Assembly: GCA_027943335.1 (NCBI GenBank)
Contig: BSBK01002160.1
Location: 5,001-69,000, forward strand
Length of the DNA stretch: 64,000 nt
Direction of reading: 5' to 3'
Origin: Chamaecyparis obtusa
Taxonomy: Eukaryota; Streptophyta; Pinopsida; Cupressales; Cupressaceae
Shown piece after piece: positions 50,208-62,200 of this stretch. The position numbers and the translations under genes are program-made. The number at the start of each line of letters is the position of its first letter. The first letter of the stretch is position 1. A model generated the notes under the pieces. It worked only from the letters and a program-made list of their open reading frames with translations, searched no databases and was not told the origin of the DNA.

Positions 50208-50791
50208 TCAAGAAGGACATGAAATAGGTAATGAAGGCCAAAAGAAGTCAAGTGTAGCACAATCCCTGGGCCTATAAGGTTGATATAAACTATGATTAAT
50301 CATCTTCACTTCTTCATCTTGAATGAATTTAAGACACTTATGGATAGGAGAAGCAATAGAATGAATGGTATTCAACCAATGAAAACCTAACTTAACTTGA
50401 AACTGATCAGAAGTAGGAACAACAACAAAGGTAGTGTCCACAACTTTATCACAAAGTTCAATAGGCAAGTTAATAGAACCAAATGATGGATAAAGAAAAC
50501 CATTAAAAGTTTGAATCCACACATCCAATGTATCATAATAATCACGTTGTAAGTTTTTCATAAAAATATTTTCTTCAGTAATAACATTGACTAAGGATGT
50601 AGGATCAACTAGACAACCATGTGTAGGTATCTTATAAATCCTAGCATAAATATAGAGGGGACCATTGGGAGCTTTAATAGTCTCAAAATCATCAAAGGTA
50701 ATCAAGAGTTCCCTAGGTCTTTTATTCTTAGGTTGTTTTTGAGGTTTAGGTTGAGGTTTTGGTTTAGGCTTAGGTTGAGGTGGAACTTGAA
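50208..50791 (-). pseudogene. TRG protease (retropepsin-like)
   Basis: After a Pro/Lys/Gln-rich linker (about 50710-50790) the frame reads 'LITFDDFETIKAPNGPLYIY', 'PTHGCLVDPTSLVNVITEEN', 'FGSINLPIELCDKVV' and 'VKLGFHWLNTIHSIASPIHK'. This is the order of plant gypsy aspartic proteases, where the catalytic motif is DxG(A/S); here it is DPTS, so the Gly is lost. It joins in frame to the gag end at 52294 if the solo LTR is taken out. Confidence 0.7.
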
Positions 50792-50796
50792 GTTGA

Positions 50797-52288
50797 TGTT
50801 GGAAACTACAATTGAAGCAATTTTTGTATTGTCATTCATGTCAAACCTTAACTTGTAAGATTGTTGCTATTTAAGAAAGTACTATATCTATTTGATTGTT
50901 GCTAAGGGGTAAGGCAAGGTTGGTAACAATAGCACCTAAGGAAAGGTTGAGTTATTTTGATACTTCAATGAGTACTTGATTATGTGGTACAATGATAAGA
51001 CAATGTATTATTTATCTAAGTAAGAATGAAGAATAAACTAGTAGGCTTAACCGAGAAAAAGTGAAGAAATCTAGTTTAAGCCGAGTGTTGTTAGTGTCGA
51101 CTGAGCTAGTATATGCTGAGTAAATTCAGTGTTCACCGAACACCAATTAATTATCGAGGAAGATAGTATTAGCCGAGGAAATAGTTTATATGGTGACTAA
51201 GCTTTCTAGTGAAGACCGAGAAGTTGAACACAGTATTGATCGAGCGTCAGTATTTTGCATTTGAGGAAGAATTCAGATTTCTAGCCAACATCATTGAATT
51301 CTTAGATTATGTAAAACATGTTGACTTTATTTATTGATTGTATGAAAGCATTTAATGCACTATAAAATGTTTTATTGTAAATGTATTAAGAGATTCGAGA
51401 TATTTCTAGAAGGATAGCCAAAGAACACAATGTAGGACAGATTCAATGAATTTGACCTAACCCTAAGATCTACGAAGGAGATTAAGCGGAAAAAGATGTA
51501 TTGACCTAATAGAGGAAGTATTAAGGGAACCTAAGCTAGAGGTTGAAGAGTGAGGTGGATGTTGGAAGTATTTTTTATGTTATTGACTGTCTAAGTAGAG
51601 AAGGTTGAAGGAGAAGTGTTGTGATTGCTTGAAGAGAGTTCCAAGTAGATCAGTGATGGAGATGGTAAAGGTTCATATTCAGTAAGCTAGCATATGTGTA
51701 CAGAATTGGATCTGATATTTGCAAAGTGAGTTGTATGTTTTTCATATCAATACTACTGCTACTTTCTAACCATTGTAACAGTCAAAATCCTTTTAACAAA
51801 GGTTGACCTAACAGTCATAGGTATAAATCCTTTGAACAAGGTTGCATTCTAATGGAGTGTATGTAAGTCCTATAACAAGGTGCACTTTTAACAGAGTGGT
51901 TTAAATCCTTTAACTAGGTCACACCTGACAGTGTGTTTGTAACCTTTGATAGGGTTGGCTTTTCACCAAGCTCACTTTAGAAGAGTGAACATAATAGTAA
52001 CATGTTACAAAGTGGTTTTTCCCAAATTGGGTTTCCACTATAAATATTGGTGTTGATACTTGTGTGAATGTTTTGGTTTGAACATTTATGTGTTTTGCAA
52101 GTTAGGTGCTATTGGATAAGTGGACTGCACTATTATATGTTTATGTTATGCAATCAGTAATGATCGAGTAGCTGTTGGTTATTAGATCTGATTTGTTGAA
52201 GAGTTTAGAGTTTATTTTTATACATCTGGACCTAAGAACAACTGATTCACCCCCCCCCCCCCTTTTATTGTTCTAAATCATATTAATA
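50797..52288 (+). mobile_element. Solo LTR of the COP-B family
   Basis: 1,492 bp matching the reverse complement of both COP-B LTRs over the full length. It starts TGTTGGAAACT and ends ATTAATA (CA changed to TA). TSD GTTGA at 50792-50796 and 52289-52293. No internal Copia sequence remains, so LTR-LTR recombination is the likely origin. The C run at 52250-52262 corresponds to the G run of COP-B. Its insertion splits TRG between gag and protease. Confidence 0.95.
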
Positions 52289-52293
52289 GTTGA

Positions 52294-54248
52294 TTTTGAG
52301 ATTGAGGCTGGGGTGGAGATACATATTCAGATAAAATAACATGCTCCACATGGTTAACAATGTGACTAAGATCATCCATCTTTGAATCATAAACAATATC
52401 CACATTAGATGGTTGAACAATGGTATTAGTATCATGTGTAGGCAAAGGATTCATATATATTTGGAGGTTTTGATTAGGAGGAGAGACATATTTTTTCCCA
52501 CTACCATCAAAATTATCAATAGATAAATCATTAGAATCAATTAAGTATTGAATCTTATGTTTTAAAGAATAACATTTCTTAGTATCATGGCCATTCTGAC
52601 GATGATATTGACAAAAGGATTTGGAATCAAAGGATTTGGATGCCACCATAGTAGGTAAACAAGGTCAAATAGGAGGTAAAGTAATCATATTAGCAGTCAA
52701 CAATTTACTCATAATAGAATGCAAAGGTTTAGAAAGAGGAGTAAACATATGATTCAGACGAAAAGCAGTGGATGCAAAAGTGGCATTGTTGGATGCAATA
52801 GCAACTGCATTTTCTTGCTTATTTATCTTGACATAGTTGTTAGGTTTTTGAAACTTGTTTGGATTAGGAGAAACATCACTCTTATCAACTGGGACAAGAG
52901 CCATTGGAGTGTTTCTCTCAAATTGACTCACTTGTAATTGATAATGATGAAGCGTTGCACAAAGTTGTTGAAAAGAGGTAAATTCAGTAAGCAGAATCTT
53001 ATCTCTAATACCATTTTGTAAATTTGAAATAAACATGCACTGAATATCAATATCATGAATAGGATAAGAAATCTAAGCATACAAATGCTTAAATCTACCA
53101 ATAAATTTAGTTAATTTTTCTTTAGTATTTTTTTTACAATGCATCAAATCAGTTAAGGACACTTGTAGACCAATGTTATTTTGAAATTATTGAATAAAGA
53201 CATTAGCAATTTTTGGAAAGGAATCAATAGAATAAGGAGGCAAGGAACAATACCATTGCAAAGCTTTATCATGAAAATTTCTAGCAAACAACTTGGCTAA
53301 AATCCTATGGTCATGAGCATAGTCACTACAAAGGATTTGAAATGTTTTAACATGAGTGATAGGGTCTCCCTTACCATTGTAATTCTCAAGATGAGGCATA
53401 TTGGCTTGTTGAGGAACAGGAGCATGAATAATGTCTAGGGATAAAGGAATTCCCATGTCACATGCAAGAATGCTAGACTTTGATTGAGTTAAAGATGCAA
53501 GTTGTTGTTGTAAAGAAGACACAGTTTGAGCCAAACTGATGATTGTGGAATCATTAGATGAAATAGGAGGAATAGACACACTAGAAACACAAGGTAAAGT
53601 GTATGAAGTGATAGGAATGGAAGACATAGCTAGGGTAATACTTGGAACCACAGTTGGAAGAGGATTGGAATAAGTAAAAGGAAAATTATGATAAGAAGGT
53701 TTTGAAGTAGGTAGAGACACGGGAGGAACACTCATAGGAAGAGAGGGAACTGACGTAGTCACTAAAGGAGGAGTATAAGTAGGAATGCTAGGTAAAGGAA
53801 CAAAAGAAGGTTCCACACTAGTGATAGGAGGATTGAATCCTAAATCTTGAGCTTCTGGAGCTAAAGGTGCAACATTTGAATGCATAAGATGAGTAATATC
53901 ATGCAAGAGATTAACACCTTGATCACTATCACAAAGGAATTTCTTAAGAGCATCTATAGGTTGAATAAAATCTTGATTATGTTTCTCTTGAGTAACCCAA
54001 TTTCCCATTTTATCAAGTTCATTTGAAAGTTTCTAGACTTGTTCAGGAGGAACTCTTAAATCATCATCCTCATAATGAGACGAGTGAGAAGAGTTATGCT
54101 CCATAGTAGGATTAGAATCATGAATATTCAAATTGTCATCTGGGATCCTAAGGAGAGGAGAAGAGGACTCAGGATGAAAGAAACCCATAAGTCTATGACT
54201 TCTTCTAACCGGAATATTATAAGTAGGAATAGAGGTAGTAAAGATCAT
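52294..54248 (-). pseudogene. TRG gag with zinc knuckle
   Basis: One minus-strand frame with a few stops. The N-terminal part (54033-54248) is followed by a P/S/T-rich region ('SVEPSFVPLPSIPTYTPP'). The gag core lies near 53190-53400 ('MPHLENYNGKGDPITHVKTF', 'KLFARNFHDKALQWYCSLPP'). The second part (52665-53036) has 'LQNGIRDKILLTEFTSFQQL'. A knuckle 'CQYHRQNGHDTKKC' (CxxHx3GHx4C type) is near 52570-52625. This order matches plant gypsy gag proteins, which build the particle and bind RNA. The start is taken at ATG 54248, 145 bp inside the LTR. Confidence 0.8.
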
Positions 54249-54365
54249 ATACCAATGTAATGTAAATGAACTAAACTAGAAAAATACAAAGCATGACCAA
54301 AGAAATGTAAATGCAAACACATAAAAGAAGACTAATACATGCAAGATCTAACACCATAAAAGAAA

Positions 54366-54386
54366 GAGTTGTCTATCGCGGGTCCA
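54366..54386 (-). promoter_or_regulatory. TRG candidate primer binding site
   Basis: The minus strand reads TGGACCCGCGATAGACAACT six bases after the 5' LTR. It begins TGG as tRNA-primed sites do, but I cannot name the tRNA. Confidence 0.45.
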
Positions 54387-54392
54387 TGAAAA

Positions 54393-55856
54393 TGTAATAT
54401 ATAAAATGATGTGTGTGTAAAATATGTGTAGAGATATAGGATTGGGGAAGATAAGATCCTCTTCAATACCCCAAATTCCCAAAGGAAAGATCCAAATTGA
54501 TTAACCATAAGGAAATGATCAATGCATAAATGAATCAATCGATGAAGAATATGAAGAAAGGAGAAAATATTATATTCCATTATGAAAAGGAATTATTGAA
54601 ATCCTAATTGAATTTGAAGACAAATAGTAACCTCAAAATATGACATATCTGGAAAATGTTGTTTTCTAGTGTCTGTACTTAGTTTCAGGAATTTCTACAA
54701 CCGGATATGGCCTAGAAACATAGACATAGAAAACCCAAAAACCTTCTGCTTTCCTAAGAAATTTCAACCTTGACCCAAATGCGAGGGTACAATCTTACCC
54801 CTTTATGTCAACCTTGACCTGCACTGCTCCGACGGAAATTCTGTTCGTGGATCCTGAAAGTCTGTCGAAAAGGGTACTCAGATCCGCACTATAATTTGTT
54901 GTTCTGCACCTGTTCCTACAAAAAAAATGGTTTTTTTTTGTTGGGGGGGAGGGGTTTGCCTTGGTCAAACCCCAATTTAGGAATTAAACTTGAAATTGAA
55001 TTTAAATTGTAGTAATAAACAAAGTAAATGAAACAATTCACCTTGCCTTTTTTGAAACCCTTGTGGAGGATTCAAATCCTTGAATCCACAAGTATGGATG
55101 CTCCAAATGAATGTATAATTGGATGTAGGATGTCTCAAATCAATTGTCTTTGGATCTTCAACACCAATCTTGAATGGATCTTGGAATAGGAAGAAGCTTG
55201 AATGAATGTGGATGCAGAAATCTTCAACAAGAGGGCTCCATAGAGATTGAATCCTTCAATGGCTACCAATGGATCTCCTTCATGAATTGGATCTTGAATG
55301 CTTGAATGATTTCCTTCTCCTTATTTCTTATTTTCTTAATTTCTTGATTTCACTTGAAAAGATGAAGTGCTTGATTGCAAAAGAGAGACGATAGATTGAT
55401 TGAAATGAGAAAGGAAGGCTTCCTTTTATACTGTCTAGGGCACAAACTTATAGAGAGGCATAAGTAAGACAATTAAATTCCCATTTAAGCCTTAACCCCT
55501 AGAAATGGACCTAAATTAAATATAATTTAAGATTTTACCATTCTGAAGCCTGAAACAGCCAACCTAGAAGTGAGAAATAAATCTTTCTGAAACCTGACAT
55601 CCAGAAACTTTGAAATCTTGAATTTTGGACCCTGGTTCAAGTTCGAGGTTGACCTTGACCCTGAGGTCAAGAATCTCAGGGTTTTAGGTTAGGATGCTAG
55701 AATAATATAGAAAAGAAGTGGAAAATGGGGTAGAATAGGGGGAAAAGCCAGATCCAAGTCAAAGACCCATTCAAGGTGTTCGACATGACCCCAAACCACT
55801 TATTGGGAGGGCTAAACTAGTCATAAATGGAAGTGCTTCCATTTTCTGATGATATA
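54393..55856 (-). repeat. TRG 5' LTR
   Basis: 1,464 bp, starting TGTAATATAT and ending GATGATATA, with the terminal CA changed to TA. Direct copy of 46806-48362 without its two internal expansions. Confidence 0.95.
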
Positions 55857-55861
55857 GTATG

Positions 55862-57203
55862 TAAGGATAAATCATTTTAATAATTAGATTATTGGTGATA
55901 GAAATCAAGTTGTTCAGACTAGAGGAAGAATTTCTAGAAATAGAGATGTGAATTGTTTGATTTCTAAGATTTAACCTAAGGATTTTTATGAAGCATCAAA
56001 ATATGAGAGTTGGATTAAATCCATGGAAGAAGAATTGGAACAAATTTAAAGGAACAAGACAAGGATCCTAGTTTTCATACCTAAGGACAAGAATGTGATC
56101 AGAGCTAAACAGGTATTTAGAAAAAAATTGAAGGAAGATGGTGAAGTGGTAAGGAATAAAGATAGACTTGTTTGTAAGGGATACTCACAAATGGAAGGTA
56201 TTGACTTTGAGGAGACCTATTCTCATATTTCTATAATTGAATTTGTTAGAATGTTTCTTTCATATTCTACTTACAAATATTTCAAGGTGTATCATATGGA
56301 TGTTAAATCTGCATTTCTATCAGACAATTTGAAGAGGACGTTTATGTTTAGTAGCCTAATTAATTTCCTTTGACTAATCAAAATGACATGGTTTATCGAT
56401 TGAAGAAAGAATTGTATGGATTGAAACAAGCCCCTAGATCCTAGTACACAAGATTGGATAACTATTTGTTGAAACTTGGTTTCAAGAAAGGTACTGCTAA
56501 TAGTAACTTGTACTTAAAAATTGATCATGATAATATTTTAATTGTTGAAATCTTTGTGGATGATATCATTTTTTGTAGTAATGAAAAGATGAGTAATAAT
56601 TTTCTAATGGAATGCAAAAAGATTTTGAGATTTCCATGATAGGTGAGATTAAATTCTTTCTTGGTCTACAAATTACTCAATAAAAAAAGGGTATTTTTAT
56701 ATATCAGTCCAACTATGTGAAAGAATTGTTGAAGAAATTTAGTATGGAAGATTCAAAACTAGTTTGTACTCCTATAGTTACCAGTTGCAAACTGACAAAG
56801 GGTGATGATTCTCTGAAGGAAAATAAAACAACGTATAGATCTATGATCAGTAGATTATTATGTGTGACATTGACCAAACCTGATATTATGAATGCAATCT
56901 ACATTGATGCAATATTTTAACAAGAACGGAAAGAATCTCATATTTTTTTTGTTAAAAGAATATTTAGATACTTGAAAGGAATAGTTGACTATGGTTTCTA
57001 GTATGGTAAGGAGAAGAATTTTACATTGATTTCTTTTACTTATGTGGATTGGATAGGTAATTTGGATTACATGAAGAGTACAAGTGGAGAGGTATTCTTC
57101 TTGGGTAAGAGGTTAGCTTCATGGTAAAGTAAAAATAAAAATTGTATATCAAAATCTACTACTAAGGAGTGTGTTGTTATTTTTAATTATACACAAGTGG
57201 TAT
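55862..57203 (+). pseudogene. COP-A reverse transcriptase and RNase H
   Basis: The frame continues from integrase ('KTPR' + 'YVRINH'). RT shows 'VFRKKLKEDGEVVRNKDRL', 'CKGYSQMEGIDFEETYSH', 'KVYHMDVKSAFL' and catalytic 'FVDDIIF' near 56555. RNase H has 'RYLKGIVDYGF' and 'STSGEVFFLGKRLASW'. The 'KSTTKECVVIFNYTQVV' stretch replaces the usual STTEAEY form, so the catalytic Glu region is altered. Homology stops at GTGGTAT (57197-57203). Stops and shifts throughout. Confidence 0.85.
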
Positions 57204-57828
57204 CAGATCTTGGTTAGAGGTTCAAACCCCTTGCTTTCATTAGGGGGATTCTTGCAAGGTGTGTGCCCTTGGTCTCCTTATGTTATGTTGTATAGTGTAG
57301 TGCTCAGGTTTGTGACATGGTTTATCCACCTCTTATGGCTTCTATAAGTCTAGTAGTTGTATCGAGCATTGCCAGGTCAATCTTTTGGTATAACATCAAT
57401 TACACTTGTAACACTTATGTTGATCCCACTTTATGCTTTATTATTTTATCAATGATAATTTCTTCTTTTGATGTGAAGTCTATTAAGATCTGAAACTGAA
57501 ATTATTTTTGTTTTCTAAACTAATTGACTACCCCATATGTCCTATTATGAGTTCAACAACCTTGTCCATTATACTTATCTAACCAAAAAACATTAATGTT
57601 TTATGGAAGAGGTTTTTTAAGGATATCAATGAAAAAATCATTGGAATTAGAGTATATGTGAATGTTGGAATTGGATTGAGTGATGGAAGCTAATTGTTAT
57701 TGCAATAACGATACATTTTGTAATAGATGGTTAATGTTGTCTTTAGTGGATGAATGAGATTATGAAAATTTAGATTGTGATGGAGGATTCAAAGATATAT
57801 AATTATGATATGTGGGTAAATGAAATAG
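57204..57828 (+). repeat. Fragment related to element E, with a primer-binding-site-like start
   Basis: Begins inside TGGTATCAGATCTTGG (57198-57213), a second initiator-Met-type primer binding site with no LTR before it. From about 57415 to 57828 it aligns with 1168-1580 of element E. The 57240-57410 part matches nothing else I noticed. It is cut at 57829 by the LTR of element D. Confidence 0.6.
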
Positions 57829-59065
57829 TGTTGGGATTATGGAAAGATAAGTAATGAGAGGGGACGGGTGAATCAGTACCTTCAAAACTTTTAAGACTAA
57901 GACTTTGTAGAAGTTGATATCATTTAACCGACTGAATCCATTGTCAAAAATGTACATTCAAATAACTAAAAAAATGTAATTTGCATGTAATCTAAACAAT
58001 AAATCATTCAAGAAAATTCATACTCATGACACAGATATTTTGGTATCGCAAAAACCCTTGTAAGAAGGTAAAAACTACGGTGGGGATGACACCCACAAAT
58101 CTTCACTACTGCAGTAACAAAGTATGTCGGTTAAGGCTACAAATGGTGATCACTTATAATGATCTTATCCTATCAAGAGTAACAATTAGATTGACTATAT
58201 CTACCTAGTTCGAGGATTTTAATAACACAATACATGTGTGTACTCAGTTAAGAGATTTAAACAAGAACTATTAAGTCCACTCTGTTAAGAGATTTTGGAT
58301 CTACTACAATGGTTAAAAGGCAATAGTAAATGTATTTGTAAATAGAAACTCTATCTTGCCTAATTCAGATCTATGAAATATCAAATAAATGTCACCTTCT
58401 TGTGATGTGTGTGTCCTTCTGATCTACTCAGCAGCCTTGTGTATGTTTTGAAAAACTAAATCCTTCTTTCAAACCTTCTGTCAAAAACCCTTTGTCTGAT
58501 ATCCTAATGTCTTTAGTGTGGCTACTCCTTTATGATACATGTTCATAATTACATCTTTACAATTTTTATATCAAACTATCTTGACCTAATTAGGGTTTAC
58601 AATATCTTAGAAAACCTAAGATCAACGGTGTAATAAAATAACCTAGATCTAACATTACATAGGAATCATCAACAAGTTAATGATTACATCTATATTTAAT
58701 TATATCTTGATCTTGGTAAACCATTTTCTGATCGATGTGAACCATTTTCATTGATGTTTGTTCCATTTCAAATTACTATTTTGTTTCCTAGTTTACTCGG
58801 TAATCACTGCATTCTTCATTCGTTAAACTACTGGTGCTCGGTTTATATGAATGCTCAGTGATCAGTAGTTCGATACTTGGTAATTATCTGTTGCTTAGTG
58901 AGTGTACTCAAACAAACCCTTTTTTGGTTAACTTAGAGATATGCCTTGTCTTTTCTTGGTGTGTAGGCTTTGTATGGTTGACCAACTGTCTTGTTTGTCT
59001 CCTTTACCGACTGAATAACTAATTGATACTAATGGAAATCCTTTAATTCTCAAATAGGAGTAACA
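57829..59065 (-). repeat. Element D 3' LTR
   Basis: On the plus strand it starts TGTTGGGATT and ends GGAGTAACA (TG...CA). The opening region with a G-run and GGGTGAATCAGT resembles the COP-B LTR opening (GGGGGGGTGAATCAGT), so the families may be related. No second copy is in the window; the end calls rest on TG/CA and the polypurine tract. Confidence 0.65.
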
Positions 59066-59286
59066 TTCTCCCCCTTTGGCATTAGTATCAAAACCTTATG
59101 TATATGTATCAACTGCCAAATCAAATATATACACACTCCAAAAATATACTAACTCACTAACTTCAAATATATACTGCCTCCCCCTTTCTCCATGCTCTCG
59201 ATGTGAAGTACATAGTGGCATATATATAATCTATATACATATAATTTCCCCCTTTTTGAAATTAATGCCAAACAAAAATAATGTAC
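59066..59286 (-). other. Element D polypurine tract and 3' untranslated region
   Basis: The minus strand reads TGCCAAAGGGGGAGAA directly before the LTR, very like the COP-B tract. No ORF of note. Confidence 0.65.
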
Positions 59287-62200
59287 TTATAGCTTGTCAA
59301 AAATATGTTGATGGGTTTTCTTGAGTGATGCCAAGAGGTTTTCCCATTCCTCTTTTAGGTTCTCAAGAGAAATATTCTCTCAACCAACTTGTGCATGCAT
59401 GTCAAAAATATTTTCTAGCACAAAAATTTCTGGGGTGGAAACTAAAGCTTTTTCCTTATTAACATGACACTCCATGATCTTCATATGTGGAAGCAACTCA
59501 GCCTAAAGCTCGGTGATTTGATCACTTATAGTATCTTCTTGCTTCGTCAAATCTATTCTCAACTGCTAAAGTTCTTGAACCTTTGAAATATGCTTATGAA
59601 AAGAATTTGGCTTGGTTAAAGAATTATTTGCACTGACCTTTATTTCTTCATCCAGTTTCTTGAGCTTTTCACTAATCTCGGTAGTGAATTGGTCCATAGT
59701 GCATAACTTAAACAAAATTTGAATTATTCTCTAAATTATGGTAATAACCTCCATAGTATCTTCAAGCTCAGTGATAACCTTTGAGAGCTTGACCTTATTA
59801 ATTGCCACTTCCTAGCTTATTTTCTCTTCCAATTTCAACTCTATATTTTCTTCTACCCACTCTTCTATTCTTTTCTCAACATCTACATCAGGGGAATTGA
59901 TGTGATCGGTTAGAGTTGCAAGTTGGTCAATGATGGGAGTTTCCTCATCAACATTGATCTCGAGGAATACTTGTAGTAGAATATTTATAACATCCTTTAA
60001 AATTCACTTTCTTTTATTCTCCTTTTTCATTTTCTCTTGTACATCCTTCCTTTTCCACAATTCCCCATATCTTCTCAATGCTTTGGGGTCTAATTTCCTA
60101 GGGTCACATTCAGGTATCTCAATAACCTCATCAAGTGTGACAGTACCCTTACCATGTTTCTTTTTCTTCTTCTTCTCTAGTGTTGGTGATGTTGTGTAAG
60201 GAACTAGATCTTTTGTCTCCATATTTGAATTTTCTATCTCAATAGATACACTTCCTTCCTTAGCTTTCCTAGTGACCAGTGTCTTGGTAACGTTTCCTTG
60301 GGCATTTGTAGTGGTGTCTATTGCAGCTGATTCTACCAATTTATTCTCTTCTAGTGCTGGTGTTTCTTCCTCTATATGCTCAGGCTCATTAGAATATTTT
60401 TTCTCAGTTGTACCCTATCCCTCAAGTGTATCCTTTGGTTGCTTAGGGGTTGATCCTACGGGTTCCTTTTTTGTGACTATGTCAACTGCTTGTACCAAAA
60501 TAGGTAAATCACCTGAAATTTCACTTGTTGCTTCCTCAAAGGGTAAATTCTCATCGGTTGTATCTACAGCAGTGTTTATATCTTCATCATTATTTATGTC
60601 ATCAAGATCTCCATTGGTGATGTCTTTAATTAAAACATCATTTGTCCCTGGTGTGACTAACTACTTAGGAGCATCCTATCTATATTCTTCTTTATATCCA
60701 GGCGGGTAGAAATCTATAGCAATGGTGTTATCTTCTACCTCGGTGTTGGATAAATCAATTGGCTCCTTGGTGGATAAATTGACATCATCCAAGTAAATTC
60801 CTTTACCTTTCTTTTTGTTCTTCTTCTCGGGAATTATTGCCAATGCCAATTTATCTGCTTCTTCTCGGGCTTTTAAAATTGTAGTCCATAGAAGCTTGTT
60901 GTTTTCATCAACTATTTAAGGTTTCCTGCCAATATGTTGAGGGATCTACCCTTCACTAGAAATCATTTTGAGTATTGTTTCATCAATTCTTCTATCTTGG
61001 GAACCAATAGAGTAGGCATAGCCAAAATCAATGATTGTTCCCTCATTTTCTTCTCGGTGTGTAGGGCATATGTCCACCTTCCATCCTGACACTTTCTCAT
61101 ACAATTCCTTAGGTACATACCTAGAAAATTCAATAGGTACCTTTTTAAATTTTACCATCATTTGTATGATGGCCTCTTCAATCTTTTCCTGATCCTCGAT
61201 GGTCATATGTACATACCGACTTAATTTGGGGTTACCTAGTCCACCCGTTTCCTTTATAGTTTCAACTAATTCATCTACCGACTGACCTTTATTCACAACA
61301 AATTTAAATTTATCTTGATTTTCTTCTTCATCATCTTCATCAACAACATCTTTTTCTCTTATTAATTTTCTCCTCTTTTTAGGTTGCTCAAAGGTGACTT
61401 GTGCACCTCTCTTTTTCATTTGATAGGTCTTGGTGGGAGTTGACCTTGATATTTTTACTACTCCTTTCTTCAGGGGCATAGAAGTAGTTGTTGAGGACCT
61501 TGTCCTTTCTCTTGTAGGTGATTCTTCTTTTTTTCTCTTCCCTATGGCCTTGACTGGTGTAGCTTGTATATCCTTGTTGGACTTGGTCTCCTCCTCATTA
61601 TGTTCATTGTTCTCAATTAATAATTTTTCCTTGGTTGTCTCTTTAACCAGATTAGCCTCTGATGTCTCATCTTCTTCAGCTTCATCTCCAAACTATTTTA
61701 CTAAGGTATCCATCATCTTCTTTGATTTCCTACTTACCTTCACTCTGACTAGATCCATCTTAATTCTTAATTTGGACTCTTCATAGGTACCGAATCTAGT
61801 TTCCTATGGGTCTTTGGGATTGGCCATAAATTCCTGTATTGACTTGGAAGCTCAATCAATATCTAATTCATAGCCCATCGGGGGTAACCAAACAGTCCTT
61901 GGTTCAATCTCCTTGATTAGAGTGGAGTTGGTGTCTACTAGGAAGCAAATTTCATCCTTATGTTTTTCTACCAGCTGACCTGGTATCCTCCTCCTTTGAT
62001 ACATTCTCTCCTTAAATTGCTCAAAATAAACATCCATGACACTAATGAAATTATGACCCAAACTATGAATAAAATCATTAATTTGCATTATGATAGGTCA
62101 ATTGACATCCCAGTCAACATTACTGATTGAGGGAAAGAATTTTTGTACATAGAAAAATATACAAATTAGTAGGGAACCAAAGTTACAAGTATTTTTCTTT

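Larger units (their letters stand above)
46806..55856 (-). mobile_element. TRG: gag-protease-only gypsy-type LTR retrotransposon
   Basis: LTRs at 46806-48362 and 54393-55856, perfect TSD GTATG (46801-46805 and 55857-55861). The minus-strand interior carries gag, zinc knuckle and protease but no RT, RNase H or integrase that I can find. This is the layout of non-autonomous TR-GAG elements. In a sampled 265 bp the LTRs are about 96% identical, so it is younger than GYP-C. It interrupts COP-A between integrase and RT. A solo LTR of the COP-B family lies between its gag and protease. Confidence 0.9.
4870..57203 (+). mobile_element. COP-A: outermost Ty1/copia element, split by nested insertions
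   Basis: Reassembly gives a 5' LTR at 4870-5815 plus 42218-42628, a primer binding site at 42631, gag at 43507-44036 and 44994-45470, protease and integrase to 46800, and reverse transcriptase and RNase H at 55862-57203. The pieces join colinearly on the plus strand once GYP-C, two short LTR-like insertions and TRG are removed. The integrase-to-RT join is exact at the GTATG duplication. No 3' LTR is present; RNase H ends in a microhomology junction with other sequence. Many stops make it inactive. Confidence 0.75.

Noticed and set aside
57198..57232. Possible tRNA or SINE (GGTTCAAACCCC resembles a B box)
   Set aside because: There is no cloverleaf, no A box at the right distance and no tail; the first part is better explained as a Copia-type primer binding site.
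60272..60709. 145-residue plus-strand ORF
   Set aside because: It is a shadow of the element D ORF, whose frame extends much further on both sides.
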